From: Oscillospiraceae bacterium
Lineage (GTDB): Bacteria; Bacillota; Clostridia; Oscillospirales; Oscillospiraceae
Assembly (NCBI GenBank): GCA_031261585.1
Contig: JAISJJ010000141.1
Span: 1-49,273, forward strand
DNA: 49,273 nucleotides
Reading direction: 5' to 3'
A program made the position numbers and the translations under genes. Below, in pieces: positions 7,726-16,059 of this stretch (the first letter of the stretch is position 1; each line of letters begins with the position of its first letter). The notes under the pieces are model-generated. The model saw only the letters and a list, made by a program, of their open reading frames with translations. It did not search any database and was not told the origin of the DNA.

Positions 7726-8256
7726 ATGACTTATGAACCCGAGACGTTGACGCTCACAAAAGCCGCGCCCGACGACGGCGCGGAGATTTTCGCGCTGTAT
7801 CGGTCGCTGATCGGCGAGGCGGGCATGGCGGCGTGGCACGACGACTACCCCGCGCCCGAGAACGTCCGCGACGATACCGCGAGCGGTTCGCTGTACGTCG
7901 CGAAAATCGACAGCGTGATCGCATCGGTCTGCTCGCTCGGCGACGACGCGGACGACGGGTTCGACTACTCGAACTTCGACAAATCTGTGCGGCGTTGGGC
8001 GGAACTCTCGCGCGTCGGCACACTGCGCGCGTACCAACGGCGCGGGCTGTCGGCGACGCTGATACGCTTCGCGCTCGGCGACGCGAGAATGCGCGGGTAC
8101 GACGGTGTGCGCCTGTTCGTCAACGAGCTGTCGCCCGTCGCGATTGCGCACTACGCAAAGCTCGGCGCGCATTACTGCGGTCGGACATCGGCATACGGAC
8201 ACACGTTCCTGTGCGGGGAATTTACGGGCGATTTGGGGATTAAGGAGACTGTATGA
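7726..8256 (+). CDS. GNAT-family N-acetyltransferase
   Basis: 176 aa. It should transfer an acetyl group from acetyl-CoA to an amine. The acetyl-CoA loop is in 'GTLRAYQRRGLSATLIRFAL' (Q/RxxGxG/A pattern) at about residues 99-118, followed by 'NELSPVAIAHYAKLGAHYCG', the typical family end. The acceptor is unknown. Its stop overlaps the start of the next gene (ATGA), so the two are translationally coupled. Confidence 0.85.
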   Translation: MTYEPETLTLTKAAPDDGAEIFALYRSLIGEAGMAAWHDDYPAPENVRDDTASGSLYVAKIDSVIASVCSLGDDADDGFDYSNFDKSVRRWAELSRVGTLRAYQRRGLSATLIRFALGDARMRGYDGVRLFVNELSPVAIAHYAKLGAHYCGRTSAYGHTFLCGEFTGDLGIKETV

Positions 8257-8567
8257 CGGCGGAGCAAAACGGGAACATAGCTGCAACGCACATCTACGAG
8301 GACTGCCCCGAACTGCGCGAGGTGGACGATATCATCGAGAACTGCTTCCTAAAAGGCGATTTCGCGACGTGTTTCAGGCGCATGATGAAACTCGCGCTCA
8401 CGGGATATCCGCTCGCGGAGTGTCAGGTCGGTTGGTTCTACATTCACGGCTACGGCGCGGAAGCGAACCCGCGCAAGGCGCGTTATTGGCTGAAACGCGC
8501 CCTGAAACACGGCGACCCCGACGCGGAGGAAAACCTACGCGAAATAAACGAAACAGGAGAATTATAA
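8253..8567 (+). CDS. Small Sel1-like repeat protein
   Basis: 104 aa. One clear Sel1 unit ('AECQVGWFYIHGYGAEANPRKARYWLKRAL') with flanking helices that look like partial units. Sel1 repeats are helical pairs for protein-protein contact. It overlaps the GNAT gene upstream by 4 bases, and its TAA shares an A with the ATG of the broken gene downstream, so three genes were once an operon. Small Sel1 proteins of this size are common as accessory proteins in Clostridia; the partner is unknown. Confidence 0.75.
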   Translation: MTAEQNGNIAATHIYEDCPELREVDDIIENCFLKGDFATCFRRMMKLALTGYPLAECQVGWFYIHGYGAEANPRKARYWLKRALKHGDPDAEENLREINETGEL

Positions 8568-8656
8568 TGTCCGTCTACGACTTCACCGTCAAATCCGCGA
8601 CCGACACCGACATCGCGCTCTCACGGATATGGGCGGGAGTTGCGGGGCGTATGTAG
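8567..8656 (+). pseudogene. Truncated glutathione peroxidase-family gene (N-terminal remnant)
   Basis: The frame starts at an ATG overlapping the previous stop (TAATG) and reads MSVYDFTVKSATDTDIALS, the standard N-terminus of thiol/glutathione peroxidases. Homology then stops: the rest (RIWAGVAGRM, stop) runs into 'GTAGGGGCGATTATCAATCGCCC', a copy of an interspersed repeat. The catalytic Cys region and the remaining roughly 130 residues are missing. I infer that repeat insertion or repeat-mediated deletion removed the gene body. Not in the track as a separate ORF. Confidence 0.65.
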
Positions 8657-8950
8657 GGGCGATTATCAATCGCCCGCCGTTGTTCGTACCACGACAGGGC
8701 GACCACATAGGGTCGCCCCTACACAAACCGCAAAACGTGCGCGGGAGCCGAGACCCTAAAACACATCAACGTGCGGCAGCGAAACGAGCCGCAGTATCCT
8801 TTAATGTGGCGTGACTGGGCAATTAACAATTGACAATGTACAATTAACAATTTACGTAAACTTGGACGAGGGTTACGGGAAACGGGAATAAGCTCGATCA
8901 ACGTTCAAGTAATCCCACGTAATTGTTCATTGTTAATTGTACATTGTTAA
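8648..8950. repeat. Repeat cluster: 'GTAGGGGCGAT' palindromes, long repeat copy 2, ATTAAC arms
   Basis: Bases 8652-8680 are a 'GTAGGGGCGATTATCAATCGCCC' palindrome. Bases 8687-8820 are the second copy of the 3177-3310 element. Bases 8820-8855 and 8925-8950 are inverted A/T-rich arms ('CAATTAACAATTGACAATG' against 'CATTGTTAATTG') enclosing 'GGACGAGGGTTACGG'. No gene. Confidence 0.8.
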
Positions 8951-8954
8951 TTGA

Positions 8955-9270
8955 CACCGCCGCCGCTGCCGTTCTCGCGTCTCACGGAAGCGAGAACGGC
9001 AGCGGTGTACCTCGGGGTCAAGGGGGTCGCAACCCCCTGCGGGCTTTGGTTACTTTCGCCCGAACGAAAGTAACGCCGCGCGGCGAGCGCGGACAGCGTT
9101 GCGAAAAGATTAAAACAGCCCGCGACGCAAGTCGCGAGATTAATCGGTAATTGAGGGGATTCTTCGCTTCGCTCAGAATGACAGGAGTGCCGCAAGTCGC
9201 GCGCGTGAGATTCTTCGCTTCGCTCTGAATGACAGGAGGGTGCTCTGAATGACAGGGACGGCGCAGAGCC
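8955..9270. repeat. Repeat cluster: GGTTACTTTC hairpin and GATTCTTCGCTTCGCTC modules
   Basis: 'GCCGCTGCCGTTCTCGC' and 'GCGAGAACGGCAGCGG' form a hairpin at 8964-9006. Bases 9038-9110 repeat the 3434-3500 module. Bases 9153-9183 and 9204-9235 are opposite-facing copies of the 'GATTCTTCGCTTCGCTC' family, with a short partial copy at 9240-9255. No gene. Confidence 0.75.
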
Positions 9271-9326
9271 GCAGTTGCCGCCGACAAACTCTCGTTTTGC
9301 TTGATAAAAACTCTCTTTCCGTGCGC

Positions 9327-9355
9327 TTGCGTTTGCCGTCGCGGTGCTGTACAAT
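9327..9355 (+). promoter_or_regulatory. Promoter of XRE regulator 2
   Basis: TTGCGT at 9327-9332, a 17-bp spacer and TACAAT at 9350-9355, 45 bases before the ATG. Confidence 0.65.
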
Positions 9356-9399
9356 ATCCGCAGAATCCAAAAAACAATGTAATCGCAGGAGGTGCAAAT

Positions 9400-10464
9400 A
9401 TGTCAATCTATTTCAGCGGGAAGTTCAAAAGCCTGCGCAAGAATAGCGACTTGACGCAGGATCAGGTTGCGGAGATTTTCCGCGTGTCGCCGCAGTCTGT
9501 CAGCCGCTGGGAGACGGGCGCGAATTATCCCGACATTGAGCTGCTGCCGCACATCGCGGCGTTTTTCAAGGTCACGGTTGACGAACTGCTCGGAACGGAG
9601 ACGATACTCAGCGAGCAGAAAATCTACAACTACACGCGCGACATTCGGAATCTGCTCAACACGGGCAACGTCCCGTCCGCAATTTCGACGGCGCGCACCG
9701 CCGTGAAAGAGTTCCCCGTGAATTACGATTTGCAGAATCTTCTGTTGCAATCGCTGTGCGCGGACGGCTCCGACGCGTTGAAAAACGAAATAATCGCGAC
9801 AGGCGAGAGGATTATCAATTACAGCTCAGACCAAAATGTATCGCTGCCGGCTAAGTATCAGCTTATCAATCGGTATGTGAAGTGGGAGATGCGAGAAGAG
9901 GCGAAGAAAATCGTGGACACGCTGCCGTCCGAAGCGTATTTCACGCAGGATTTAATGCTGGGGCGCGTGCTCACTGGCGACGAATGGACGCAAAATCAGA
10001 AGCTGCGTATCACCAGATTCAAGATCATGCTGTGCGACCTCATCGGAGAATACGCGGTCAAAGCCGATCTGGACGCGCTGAAAAGAATCGAGTGTTTTCA
10101 GACCGCGTGGCAGATTGATGTCCTTGCGCGCGCGGCAACCGATAACGTCCTCATCGGTGACGAACATACCGAAGCCGCGTTTCACAACGTCGTGCTTGCC
10201 GAATTTTACTGCGAAGCGGGCGATACAGAAAACGCGCTGTCGTGTGTCGAAGAGGCGACGCGCGAAGCAATGTATCAACCTGACATGATGGTGCTGACCA
10301 ATGAGGACGGGAGCAATTATTTCGCTTCTTCCACGCCGCGCAACTTGTGTTGGATTTTGTGGGAGGATCACCTCGTGAAGCCGCAGTTTGACGTTATCAG
10401 AGACGATGTGCGGTTCGTCACGTGCTTTGAAATGTTAAAAACACATTCGCACGAGATGGGGTGA
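9400..10464 (+). CDS. XRE-family regulator with helical C-terminal region (paralog 2)
   Basis: 354 aa from the ATG at 9400, which has AGGAGG 7 bases upstream; the track start at 9301 would include the promoter. The helix-turn-helix is at residues 8-60 ('DQVAEIFRVSPQSVSRWETG'). The region beyond about 70 is helical and resembles the other three paralogs in architecture, but it is the shortest and most divergent. No enzymatic motif is visible. Monocistronic between two repeat clusters. Function unknown. Confidence 0.85.
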   Translation: MSIYFSGKFKSLRKNSDLTQDQVAEIFRVSPQSVSRWETGANYPDIELLPHIAAFFKVTVDELLGTETILSEQKIYNYTRDIRNLLNTGNVPSAISTARTAVKEFPVNYDLQNLLLQSLCADGSDALKNEIIATGERIINYSSDQNVSLPAKYQLINRYVKWEMREEAKKIVDTLPSEAYFTQDLMLGRVLTGDEWTQNQKLRITRFKIMLCDLIGEYAVKADLDALKRIECFQTAWQIDVLARAATDNVLIGDEHTEAAFHNVVLAEFYCEAGDTENALSCVEEATREAMYQPDMMVLTNEDGSNYFASSTPRNLCWILWEDHLVKPQFDVIRDDVRFVTCFEMLKTHSHEMG

Positions 10465-10499
10465 CAACGGGACACGGATACCGATTTAGTTTTCCACTC

Positions 10500-10615
10500 G
10501 TCATTGCGAGCCGCGCGAAGCAATCCAGTCCCTCGCAACCTCGTCCAATTTCGTTTTTTACGGGAGTTTGGACGGAGAAACGGGGTTCTGGATTGCTTCG
10601 TGCGCTCGCAATGAC
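10500..10615. repeat. Interspersed inverted repeat 'TCATTGCGAGC...GCTCGCAATGA'
   Basis: The arms 'GTCATTGCGAGCCGCGCGAAGC' (interrupted) and 'GCTCGCAATGAC' face each other across about 70 bp. The right half is repeated at 64-127, and a fragment ('GGCTCGCAATGACG') occurs near 7631. The 327-bp gap 10465-10790 otherwise holds 'GTGACATACGGAC', which weakly resembles a sigma-E -10 element; I see no matching -35. Confidence 0.75.
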
Positions 10616-10790
10616 GGAGACGGGGGCTGGGACGCGGAAAAACGCCCTGTGACAAAGGTCTTGTGAAATGTAGTGTCCTCGGGCATTACATTCCGCAAAA
10701 CATCGGCATCGGGCGGCGCAAAGTTGTGACATACGGACAAATTGGCGGCGAATAGAGTGAGTGGAGAACAATCACGGGGGTTTACCTATA

Positions 10791-11486
10791 ATGCTCACTT
10801 TCACCATCGCCATGCTGCTCGCCGCGCCGATACTCATGCTGCGGCTCGACGGCAGTTCGTTCAAACAACCGCTGAAGCCCGACGAGGAGCGCGAGTGCCT
10901 GCGCCGTCTCGCGGAGGGTGACGAGGAAGCGCGGCTCACGCTGATCGAGCGCAACATGCGTCTCGTCGCGCACATCGTCAAGAAGTACTACGCCAACGAG
11001 ACAGACCGCGAGGATCTGATCCAGATCGGCGCGATCGGGCTGATCAACGCGATCGGCACGTACAAACCCGACAAAAAGGTCGCGCTGTCGACGTATGCGT
11101 CCACGTGCATCGAGAACGAGATACGCATGCACTTCCGGCGCGGCAGAAAGCGTCAGGGCGACCAGTCTCTCGACGAGCCGCTCGACAATGACCGCGACGG
11201 CAACCCGCTCACGCTCGGCGAGTTGCTGATGCACTACGACAACACAGACGAGAAGATCACCGCCGAGGAGTCGCGCGAACGCCTGCTGCGCTATCTGCGC
11301 GAGGAACTGAATCCGACCGAGCTGAAAATTCTCATCGCGCGCTACGGCATAGGCGGCGCGCCCGAGCAGACCCAGCGCGAGGTAGCGGCGGACTTGGGCA
11401 TCTCACGCAGCTACGTATCGCGCATAGAGAGCCGCGCGGTAGGGAAGCTGAGGGAAAGATTCGCATCAGAGGACGATGTCAATTAA
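10791..11486 (+). CDS. sigK: RNA polymerase sporulation sigma factor sigma-K
   Basis: 231 aa from the ATG at 10791 (the track begins at a GTG 30 bases earlier). A hydrophobic stretch 'MLTFTIAMLLAAPILMLRL' matches the membrane-held pro-sequence of pro-sigma-K, removed by SpoIVFB-type proteolysis in Bacillus. 'PLKPDEERECLRRLAEGDEEA' opens the sigma domain. Region 2 is 'ERNMRLVAHIVKKYY' and 'DLIQIGAIGLINAIGTY'; region 4 has 'QREVAADLGISRSYVSRIE'. Sigma-K drives late mother-cell genes. The gene is uninterrupted, with no skin-type element. The final codons lie in the repeat arm. The SD sequence is weak (GGGGG 10 bases upstream). Confidence 0.9.
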   Translation: MLTFTIAMLLAAPILMLRLDGSSFKQPLKPDEERECLRRLAEGDEEARLTLIERNMRLVAHIVKKYYANETDREDLIQIGAIGLINAIGTYKPDKKVALSTYASTCIENEIRMHFRRGRKRQGDQSLDEPLDNDRDGNPLTLGELLMHYDNTDEKITAEESRERLLRYLREELNPTELKILIARYGIGGAPEQTQREVAADLGISRSYVSRIESRAVGKLRERFASEDDVN

Positions 11487-11585
11487 CAATTAACAATGAA
11501 CAGTTAACGGGAATAAGACGAGGGTTGCGGCTAAACCGCAACCCCCGTCTTTAACTGTTCATTGTTAATTGTTAACTGTTAATTG
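11476..11585. terminator. Bidirectional terminator-like element made from ATTAAC arms
   Basis: 'AGACGAGGGTTGCGG-CTAAA-CCGCAACCCCCGTCT' forms a stem of about 15 bp with one mismatch at 11516-11551. It is extended outward by inverted A/T-rich arms ('AACAATGAACAGTTAA' against 'TTAACTGTTCATTGTT'). It sits between the convergent sigK and amt genes and contains the stop codons of both, so it probably terminates both. Confidence 0.75.
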
Positions 11586-13297
11586 ACGTCATCGTCTTGC
11601 AGTGCGTCGAAGCCGCTCTCTCCTGTGCGGACTTTGACCACGTCCTCTACGTCGTAGATGAAAATCTTGCCGTCGCCGACGTTGCCCGTGTACAACGCTT
11701 TTTTGACGGTTTCGACGAACGTATCGGTCGGTATCGCGGAGATCACGATGTCGAGCTGGATTTTCGGCAGTAGCTTCGTCTCGACGGGTACGCCGCGATA
11801 CACCTCAGTGTGACCCTTTTGCATACCGTAGCCGAGGACGTTCGTGACCGTCATACCCGTGATGCCGAGCGTGTCGAGCGCGCTTTGCAGCACCGCGAAC
11901 TTCGACTGATTCGTGATGATCGTGACTTTGGTGAGCTTCGCGCCGGGACGCGCGGTGTTTGTGACGGGGATCGCGCTGTCAATCGGGACAGCGTTTATCA
12001 GCGGAACGGTGATGCCCTCGGGCAGGAGCTCTTCGGGGGCAAACACGAAGCCGCCGTACGCGGAGGACAGACCGTGTTCCGGACCGTCGAGACCCGCGAT
12101 TTCCTCTTCAGGCTTGACACGCAGACCAACCGTCTTTTTGATGATTAAGAATACAATCGTCATGACGACAGCCGTCCACGCGAGAATCGCGAGAACGCCG
12201 ATAGCTTGAATGCCGATCTGGTGTCCGCCGCCGCCGTAGAACAGACCTGCGACACCGGAGGTTGTTCCCGCGTCCTGCCCGGGAACGTTCGGGTTTGCGA
12301 GCAGACCGACCGCGATTGTGCCCCATAGTCCGTTTGCGCCGTGAACCGCAATCGCGCCGACGGGATCGTCTACCTTGACCTTGATGTCGATTACTTCGAC
12401 CGCGACGACGACGAGAATGCCGGCGACGAGACCGATAATCAGCGCGCCGAGTGCGTCAACGTTCGCGCAGCCCGCCGTGATTGCGACGAGACCGGCGAGC
12501 GAGCCGTTCAGGCACATCGAAACATCCGGTTTGCCGTTCTTGATCCAGGTGAACAGCATAGTGGCGACCGTCGCGACGGCGGGGGCTATCGTGGTGTTCA
12601 CCAGAATCGCGCCGAGCTGCTCGATGTTGCCGGCAGCCGCGCCGTTGAAGCCGTACCAGCAGAACCAGAGGATAAACGCGCCGAGCGCGGCGAGCGTTAT
12701 CGAGTGGCCGGGGATTGCGCGCGCCGTGGTTTTGCCCGTCTTTTTGTCCTTGATGTACTTGCCGATGCGCGGTCCGAGAATCGCCGCGCCGATTAGCGAG
12801 GTCAGACCGCCGACCATGTGGATAACGCTCGAACCCGCGAAGTCAACGTAGCCGAGGTTCGCAAGCCAGCCGCCGCTGCCCCACACCCAACCTGCCTCGA
12901 TGGGGTACACGAACAGCGAGATAACGCCGGAGTAGATGCAGTAGGAGACGAATTTCGTGCGCTCGGCCATCGCGCCGGACACGATTGTCGCGGCGGTGGC
13001 GGCGAACACGAGCATGAAGAAGAAGTTCGAGCCGTCCGTCTCCGCCCAACCGAGGAAGTCGGTGAACACGCGCAGGTCGGGTTTCCCGATAAGCCCGAAG
13101 AACACGTGGTCGCCCGCGAGCAGCCCGTAGCCGAGGAGTACGAACACGACCGTGCCGATACAGAAGTCCATGAGGTTCTTCATGATGATGTTGCCCGCGT
13201 TTTTCGCACGCGTCAGGCCGGTTTCGACCATCGCGAAGCCGCCCTGCATGAAGAAAACGAGAATCGCTCCGAGTAAGAACCAAATACTGAAGTCCAT
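11579..13297 (-). CDS. amt: Ammonium transporter with fused C-terminal PII domain
   Basis: 572 aa. Residues 1-400 form an Amt/Rh channel with eleven expected membrane helices; the conserved pore histidines read His160 (SSVIHMVGG) and His319 (AVHGANGLWG). Residues 455-560 are a complete PII (GlnB/GlnK) domain with T-loop 'GYGMQKGHTEVYRG'. The tyrosine equivalent to GlnB Tyr51 is Val505, so uridylylation is not expected; ligand binding (ATP/ADP, 2-oxoglutarate) may gate the channel directly (inference). SD sequence AGGAAGGA. It lies downstream of glnN on the same strand with a terminator between. The last codons are in the shared repeat arm. Confidence 0.93.
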   Translation of the reverse strand: MDFSIWFLLGAILVFFMQGGFAMVETGLTRAKNAGNIIMKNLMDFCIGTVVFVLLGYGLLAGDHVFFGLIGKPDLRVFTDFLGWAETDGSNFFFMLVFAATAATIVSGAMAERTKFVSYCIYSGVISLFVYPIEAGWVWGSGGWLANLGYVDFAGSSVIHMVGGLTSLIGAAILGPRIGKYIKDKKTGKTTARAIPGHSITLAALGAFILWFCWYGFNGAAAGNIEQLGAILVNTTIAPAVATVATMLFTWIKNGKPDVSMCLNGSLAGLVAITAGCANVDALGALIIGLVAGILVVVAVEVIDIKVKVDDPVGAIAVHGANGLWGTIAVGLLANPNVPGQDAGTTSGVAGLFYGGGGHQIGIQAIGVLAILAWTAVVMTIVFLIIKKTVGLRVKPEEEIAGLDGPEHGLSSAYGGFVFAPEELLPEGITVPLINAVPIDSAIPVTNTARPGAKLTKVTIITNQSKFAVLQSALDTLGITGMTVTNVLGYGMQKGHTEVYRGVPVETKLLPKIQLDIVISAIPTDTFVETVKKALYTGNVGDGKIFIYDVEDVVKVRTGESGFDALQDDDVN

Positions 13298-13338
13298 TTT
13301 GTTATTCCTTCCTAATTTTTGTTGACGAAGATTATATA

Positions 13339-13383
13339 CAAAAAAGTGCGCTGATAACCCCCGACGGGATATCGGCGCACTTC
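13339..13383 (-). terminator. Terminator or attenuator ahead of amt
   Basis: On the minus strand 'AAGTGCGCCGAT' and 'ATCAGCGCACTT' close a stem with one mismatch, followed by TTTTTTG. It lies 40 bases before the amt start codon and downstream of glnN. It could end glnN transcripts or act as an attenuator controlling amt. Confidence 0.75.
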
Positions 13384-13402
13384 ATTGTGCGGTATTAAAT
13401 TT

Positions 13403-13616
13403 CAATTGACAATTGCGGGAATTGGACGGGGTCTCCCTCCGCCGTCTGCGGACGGCACCTCCCTCTGAGAGGGAGGCTTTTTTGGAACGCATCGCCCGAG
13501 CCTCCCTCATAGAGGGAGGTGCCGCCGAATGGCGGCGGTGGGAGTATACGTAACTCTCGTCCTACCTACGTATCTGTTAACTGTTACTTGTTAATTGTTA
13601 ATTGTTAACTGTTATA
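13403..13616. repeat. Composite inverted repeat, reduced copy
   Basis: Left arm 'TCAATTGACAATTGCGGG', then the two 'CCTCCCTC..GAGGGAGG' palindrome blocks in opposite orientation around 'TTTTTTGGAACGC', then the right A/T-rich arm ending in the glnN stop codon. Compared with the full copies, the outer CCCCCTTTCC blocks are missing. Confidence 0.8.
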
Positions 13617-15696
13617 TCACCGAGTACAAAATCTCGCCGTATGTCGGCAGGGGCCACCAGTCGGAGCCTACTGTCAGTTCGAGTTCGTCTACGACGATGC
13701 GCAGTTCCGCCATCGCGGTGAACACGCGCTCACGGAACGCGAACGCGGCGTCTACGCTGTCCTCGATGCCGTGTACGTCGATCAGTGCGGTTTCGAGCGC
13801 GCTGAGCTTCGTGTACAGCTCGTTGGCGAGTGCGGAGACCTTCGCGCCGAGCTTCTTCTGCGCCGTGGGTTCGCCGAACGCGCTGACGGCGGCGACGGTG
13901 GCGGCGAGTTCGGTGAGATAGCCGTTGACGGCGGGGATAATCTTCTGGTTCGCGAGGTCGATGAGCGTCAACGCCTCGATGTTGATCGTTTTCGCGTAGT
14001 TTTCGAGGTAAATCTCGTGTCGCGACTCGATCTCCTTGTGCGTGTACACGCCGTGGCGCACGAACAGGTCGACGTTCTGCTCGGTGAGGTACTTCACGAG
14101 TGCTTCGGGCGTGGTTTTGAGGTTCGACAGACCGCGCTTCTCGGCTTCTATGACCCACGCGTCGTCGTAGCCGTTGCCGTTGAAGATGATGCGGCGGTTT
14201 TCGAGAATCGTCGCCTTGACGAGCCGATTCAGGTCGCCGATGAAGTCGGTCGACGCTTCGAGCTGGTTCGCGAACTCGTCGAGAATGTCGGCGACGGCGG
14301 TGTTCAGTACGACGTTCGGCTCCGCAATCGACTGCGACGAGCCGAGCGCGCGGAACTCGAACTTGTTACCCGTGAACGCGAACGGCGACGTGCGGTTGCG
14401 GTCGGTCGTGTCTTTCGGGAAGTGCGGCAGAACCGTCGCGCCGATCTCCATGCTGACGTGTTCGACGCCGACGTACGGTGTGCCGTCTGCCAGCGCGTCG
14501 AGTACGCCGCCGAGTTCCTCGCCGAGGAAGATCGAGATGATGGCGGGCGGTGCTTCGTTCGCGCCGAGACGGTGATCGTTGCCCGCCGACGCGACGGAGA
14601 TACGCAGTAAATCCTGATATTTGTTGACCGCTTTGATGACCGCGACGAGGAACAGCAGGAACTGCGCGTTCTCGAACGGCGTGTCGCCGGGGTCGAGCAG
14701 GTTCTGTCCGTTGTCGGTCGAGATCGACCAGTTGTTGTGCTTGCCCGAGCCGTTGATGCCCGCGAACGGCTTCTCGTGCAGCAGACACGTCAGCCCGTGG
14801 CGGTCGGCGACCTTGCGCATCAGCTCCATCGTGAGCTGGTTGTGGTCGGCGGCGATGTTCGTCGTCGAGAATATCGGGGCGAGCTCGTGCTGCGCGGGCG
14901 CGACCTCGTTGTGCTTCGTTTTCGACAGTATACCGAGTTTCCACAGCTCCTCGTCGAGGTCGTGCATGTACGCCGCGATCTGCGGTTTCAGCGCGCCGAA
15001 GTAGTGGTCCTCAAGCTCCTGACCTTTCGGCGGGCGCGCGCCGACGAGGGTGCGACCCGTGTAGATGAGGTCGGGGCGTTGCAGATACACGTCTTTGTCG
15101 ATGATGAAGTACTCCTGCTCGGGTCCGACGGTCGTGAGAACGCGCTTCGGTGCCGTGTTGCCAAACAGCTTCAAGATGCGCAACGCCTGCTTCGATATCG
15201 CGTCCATCGAGCGCAGGAGCGGCGTTTTCTTGTCCAACGCCTCGCCTGTGTACGAACAGAACGCGGTCGGAACGCACAGCGTGCCGTCCTTGATGAACGC
15301 GTAGCTTGTCGGATCCCACGCGGTGTACCCGCGCGCTTCAAACGTGGCGCGCAGACCGCCCGACGGAAACGAACTCGCGTCGGGTTCGCCGCGCACAAGC
15401 TCCTTGCCCGAGAACTCCATGATAACGGTGCCGTCGCCCTGCGGCGAGATGAAACTGTCGTGCTTCTCGGCGGTGATACCCGTCATCGGCTGGAACCAGT
15501 GGGTGAAGTGCGTCGCGCCCAGCTCCGTCGCCCAGTCTTTCATCGACGCGGCGACGACGTTCGCGACGTCGAGTTCGAGGTGCGAGCCCTCTTTAATCGT
15601 CTTTTGCAGAGCGCGGTAGATATCCTTCGGCAGCCGCGCTTTCATCACGGTGTCGTTGAAAACGAGGCTTCCGAACAGTTCAGGGACGTTTGACAT
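13612..15696 (-). CDS. glnN: Type III glutamine synthetase
   Basis: 694 aa, matching the large GSIII (GlnN) class rather than the roughly 450-aa GlnA. It makes glutamine from glutamate, ammonia and ATP. Recognisable blocks are '[19 protein letters not shown]' (GSIII-specific), '[13 protein letters not shown]', '[10 protein letters not shown]' (metal-binding Glu residues), '[13 protein letters not shown]', and '[17 protein letters not shown]' with the glutamate and ATP site. SD sequence AAGGAG before the ATG. A consensus promoter lies about 250 bases upstream, leaving a long leader. With the downstream Amt-PII gene it forms a nitrogen-assimilation pair. The C-terminal end meets the repeat arm (..SVI, stop). 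Confidence 0.95.
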   Translation of the reverse strand: MSNVPELFGSLVFNDTVMKARLPKDIYRALQKTIKEGSHLELDVANVVAASMKDWATELGATHFTHWFQPMTGITAEKHDSFISPQGDGTVIMEFSGKELVRGEPDASSFPSGGLRATFEARGYTAWDPTSYAFIKDGTLCVPTAFCSYTGEALDKKTPLLRSMDAISKQALRILKLFGNTAPKRVLTTVGPEQEYFIIDKDVYLQRPDLIYTGRTLVGARPPKGQELEDHYFGALKPQIAAYMHDLDEELWKLGILSKTKHNEVAPAQHELAPIFSTTNIAADHNQLTMELMRKVADRHGLTCLLHEKPFAGINGSGKHNNWSISTDNGQNLLDPGDTPFENAQFLLFLVAVIKAVNKYQDLLRISVASAGNDHRLGANEAPPAIISIFLGEELGGVLDALADGTPYVGVEHVSMEIGATVLPHFPKDTTDRNRTSPFAFTGNKFEFRALGSSQSIAEPNVVLNTAVADILDEFANQLEASTDFIGDLNRLVKATILENRRIIFNGNGYDDAWVIEAEKRGLSNLKTTPEALVKYLTEQNVDLFVRHGVYTHKEIESRHEIYLENYAKTINIEALTLIDLANQKIIPAVNGYLTELAATVAAVSAFGEPTAQKKLGAKVSALANELYTKLSALETALIDVHGIEDSVDAAFAFRERVFTAMAELRIVVDELELTVGSDWWPLPTYGEILYSVI

Positions 15697-15943
15697 GTTA
15701 TGTAGCTCCTTATTGATTCTATTTATTCGCTTGTCGCGGCGAAGCCGCTCCTGTGCTTTGTGTGTGCTGCTGCACGAGTGCGCGCCGTTGTCGCGAGCCG
15801 CCTGTGACGGCGTTGGGCGTGCTTTTCAGCTTGTTGCGGTGGCGTGGAGTTGGCGTTGGGTGCTGAGTGAGTTTATGGTTGAGAACGAGAAAGCGTTCGC
15901 CGAGGGGCATGACCCGTCGACGAACGCCTTTGTTCGTGTGATT

Positions 15944-15972
15944 ATGTTAGCACGGTGCGCGGGATTTGTCAA
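15944..15972 (-). promoter_or_regulatory. Promoter of glnN with long leader
   Basis: On the minus strand: TTGACA, a 17-bp spacer and TAACAT. The start point should be near 15937, giving a leader of about 240 bases before glnN. Hairpins visible in the leader include 'GCGTTCG..CGAACGC' at 15891-15928 and 'GCGGC-TTC-GCCGC' at 15737-15749. The 363-bp gap 15697-16059 holds nothing else I recognise. Confidence 0.75.
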
Positions 15973-16059
15973 GCGGAAAATTAACGGATTGTTCATTTTG
16001 GCGGAATGTACAAAGAATCGCGGGGGAAACGCGCCCGTTGTGGGCAAAGCGGGGGAACA

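Noticed and set aside
10761-10790. GTG start of sigK ten codons upstream
   Set aside because: The ATG at 10791 places the hydrophobic pro-sequence at the N-terminus as in known sigma-K; the upstream codons (MENNHGGLPI) add polar residues with no better SD sequence. Not fully excluded.
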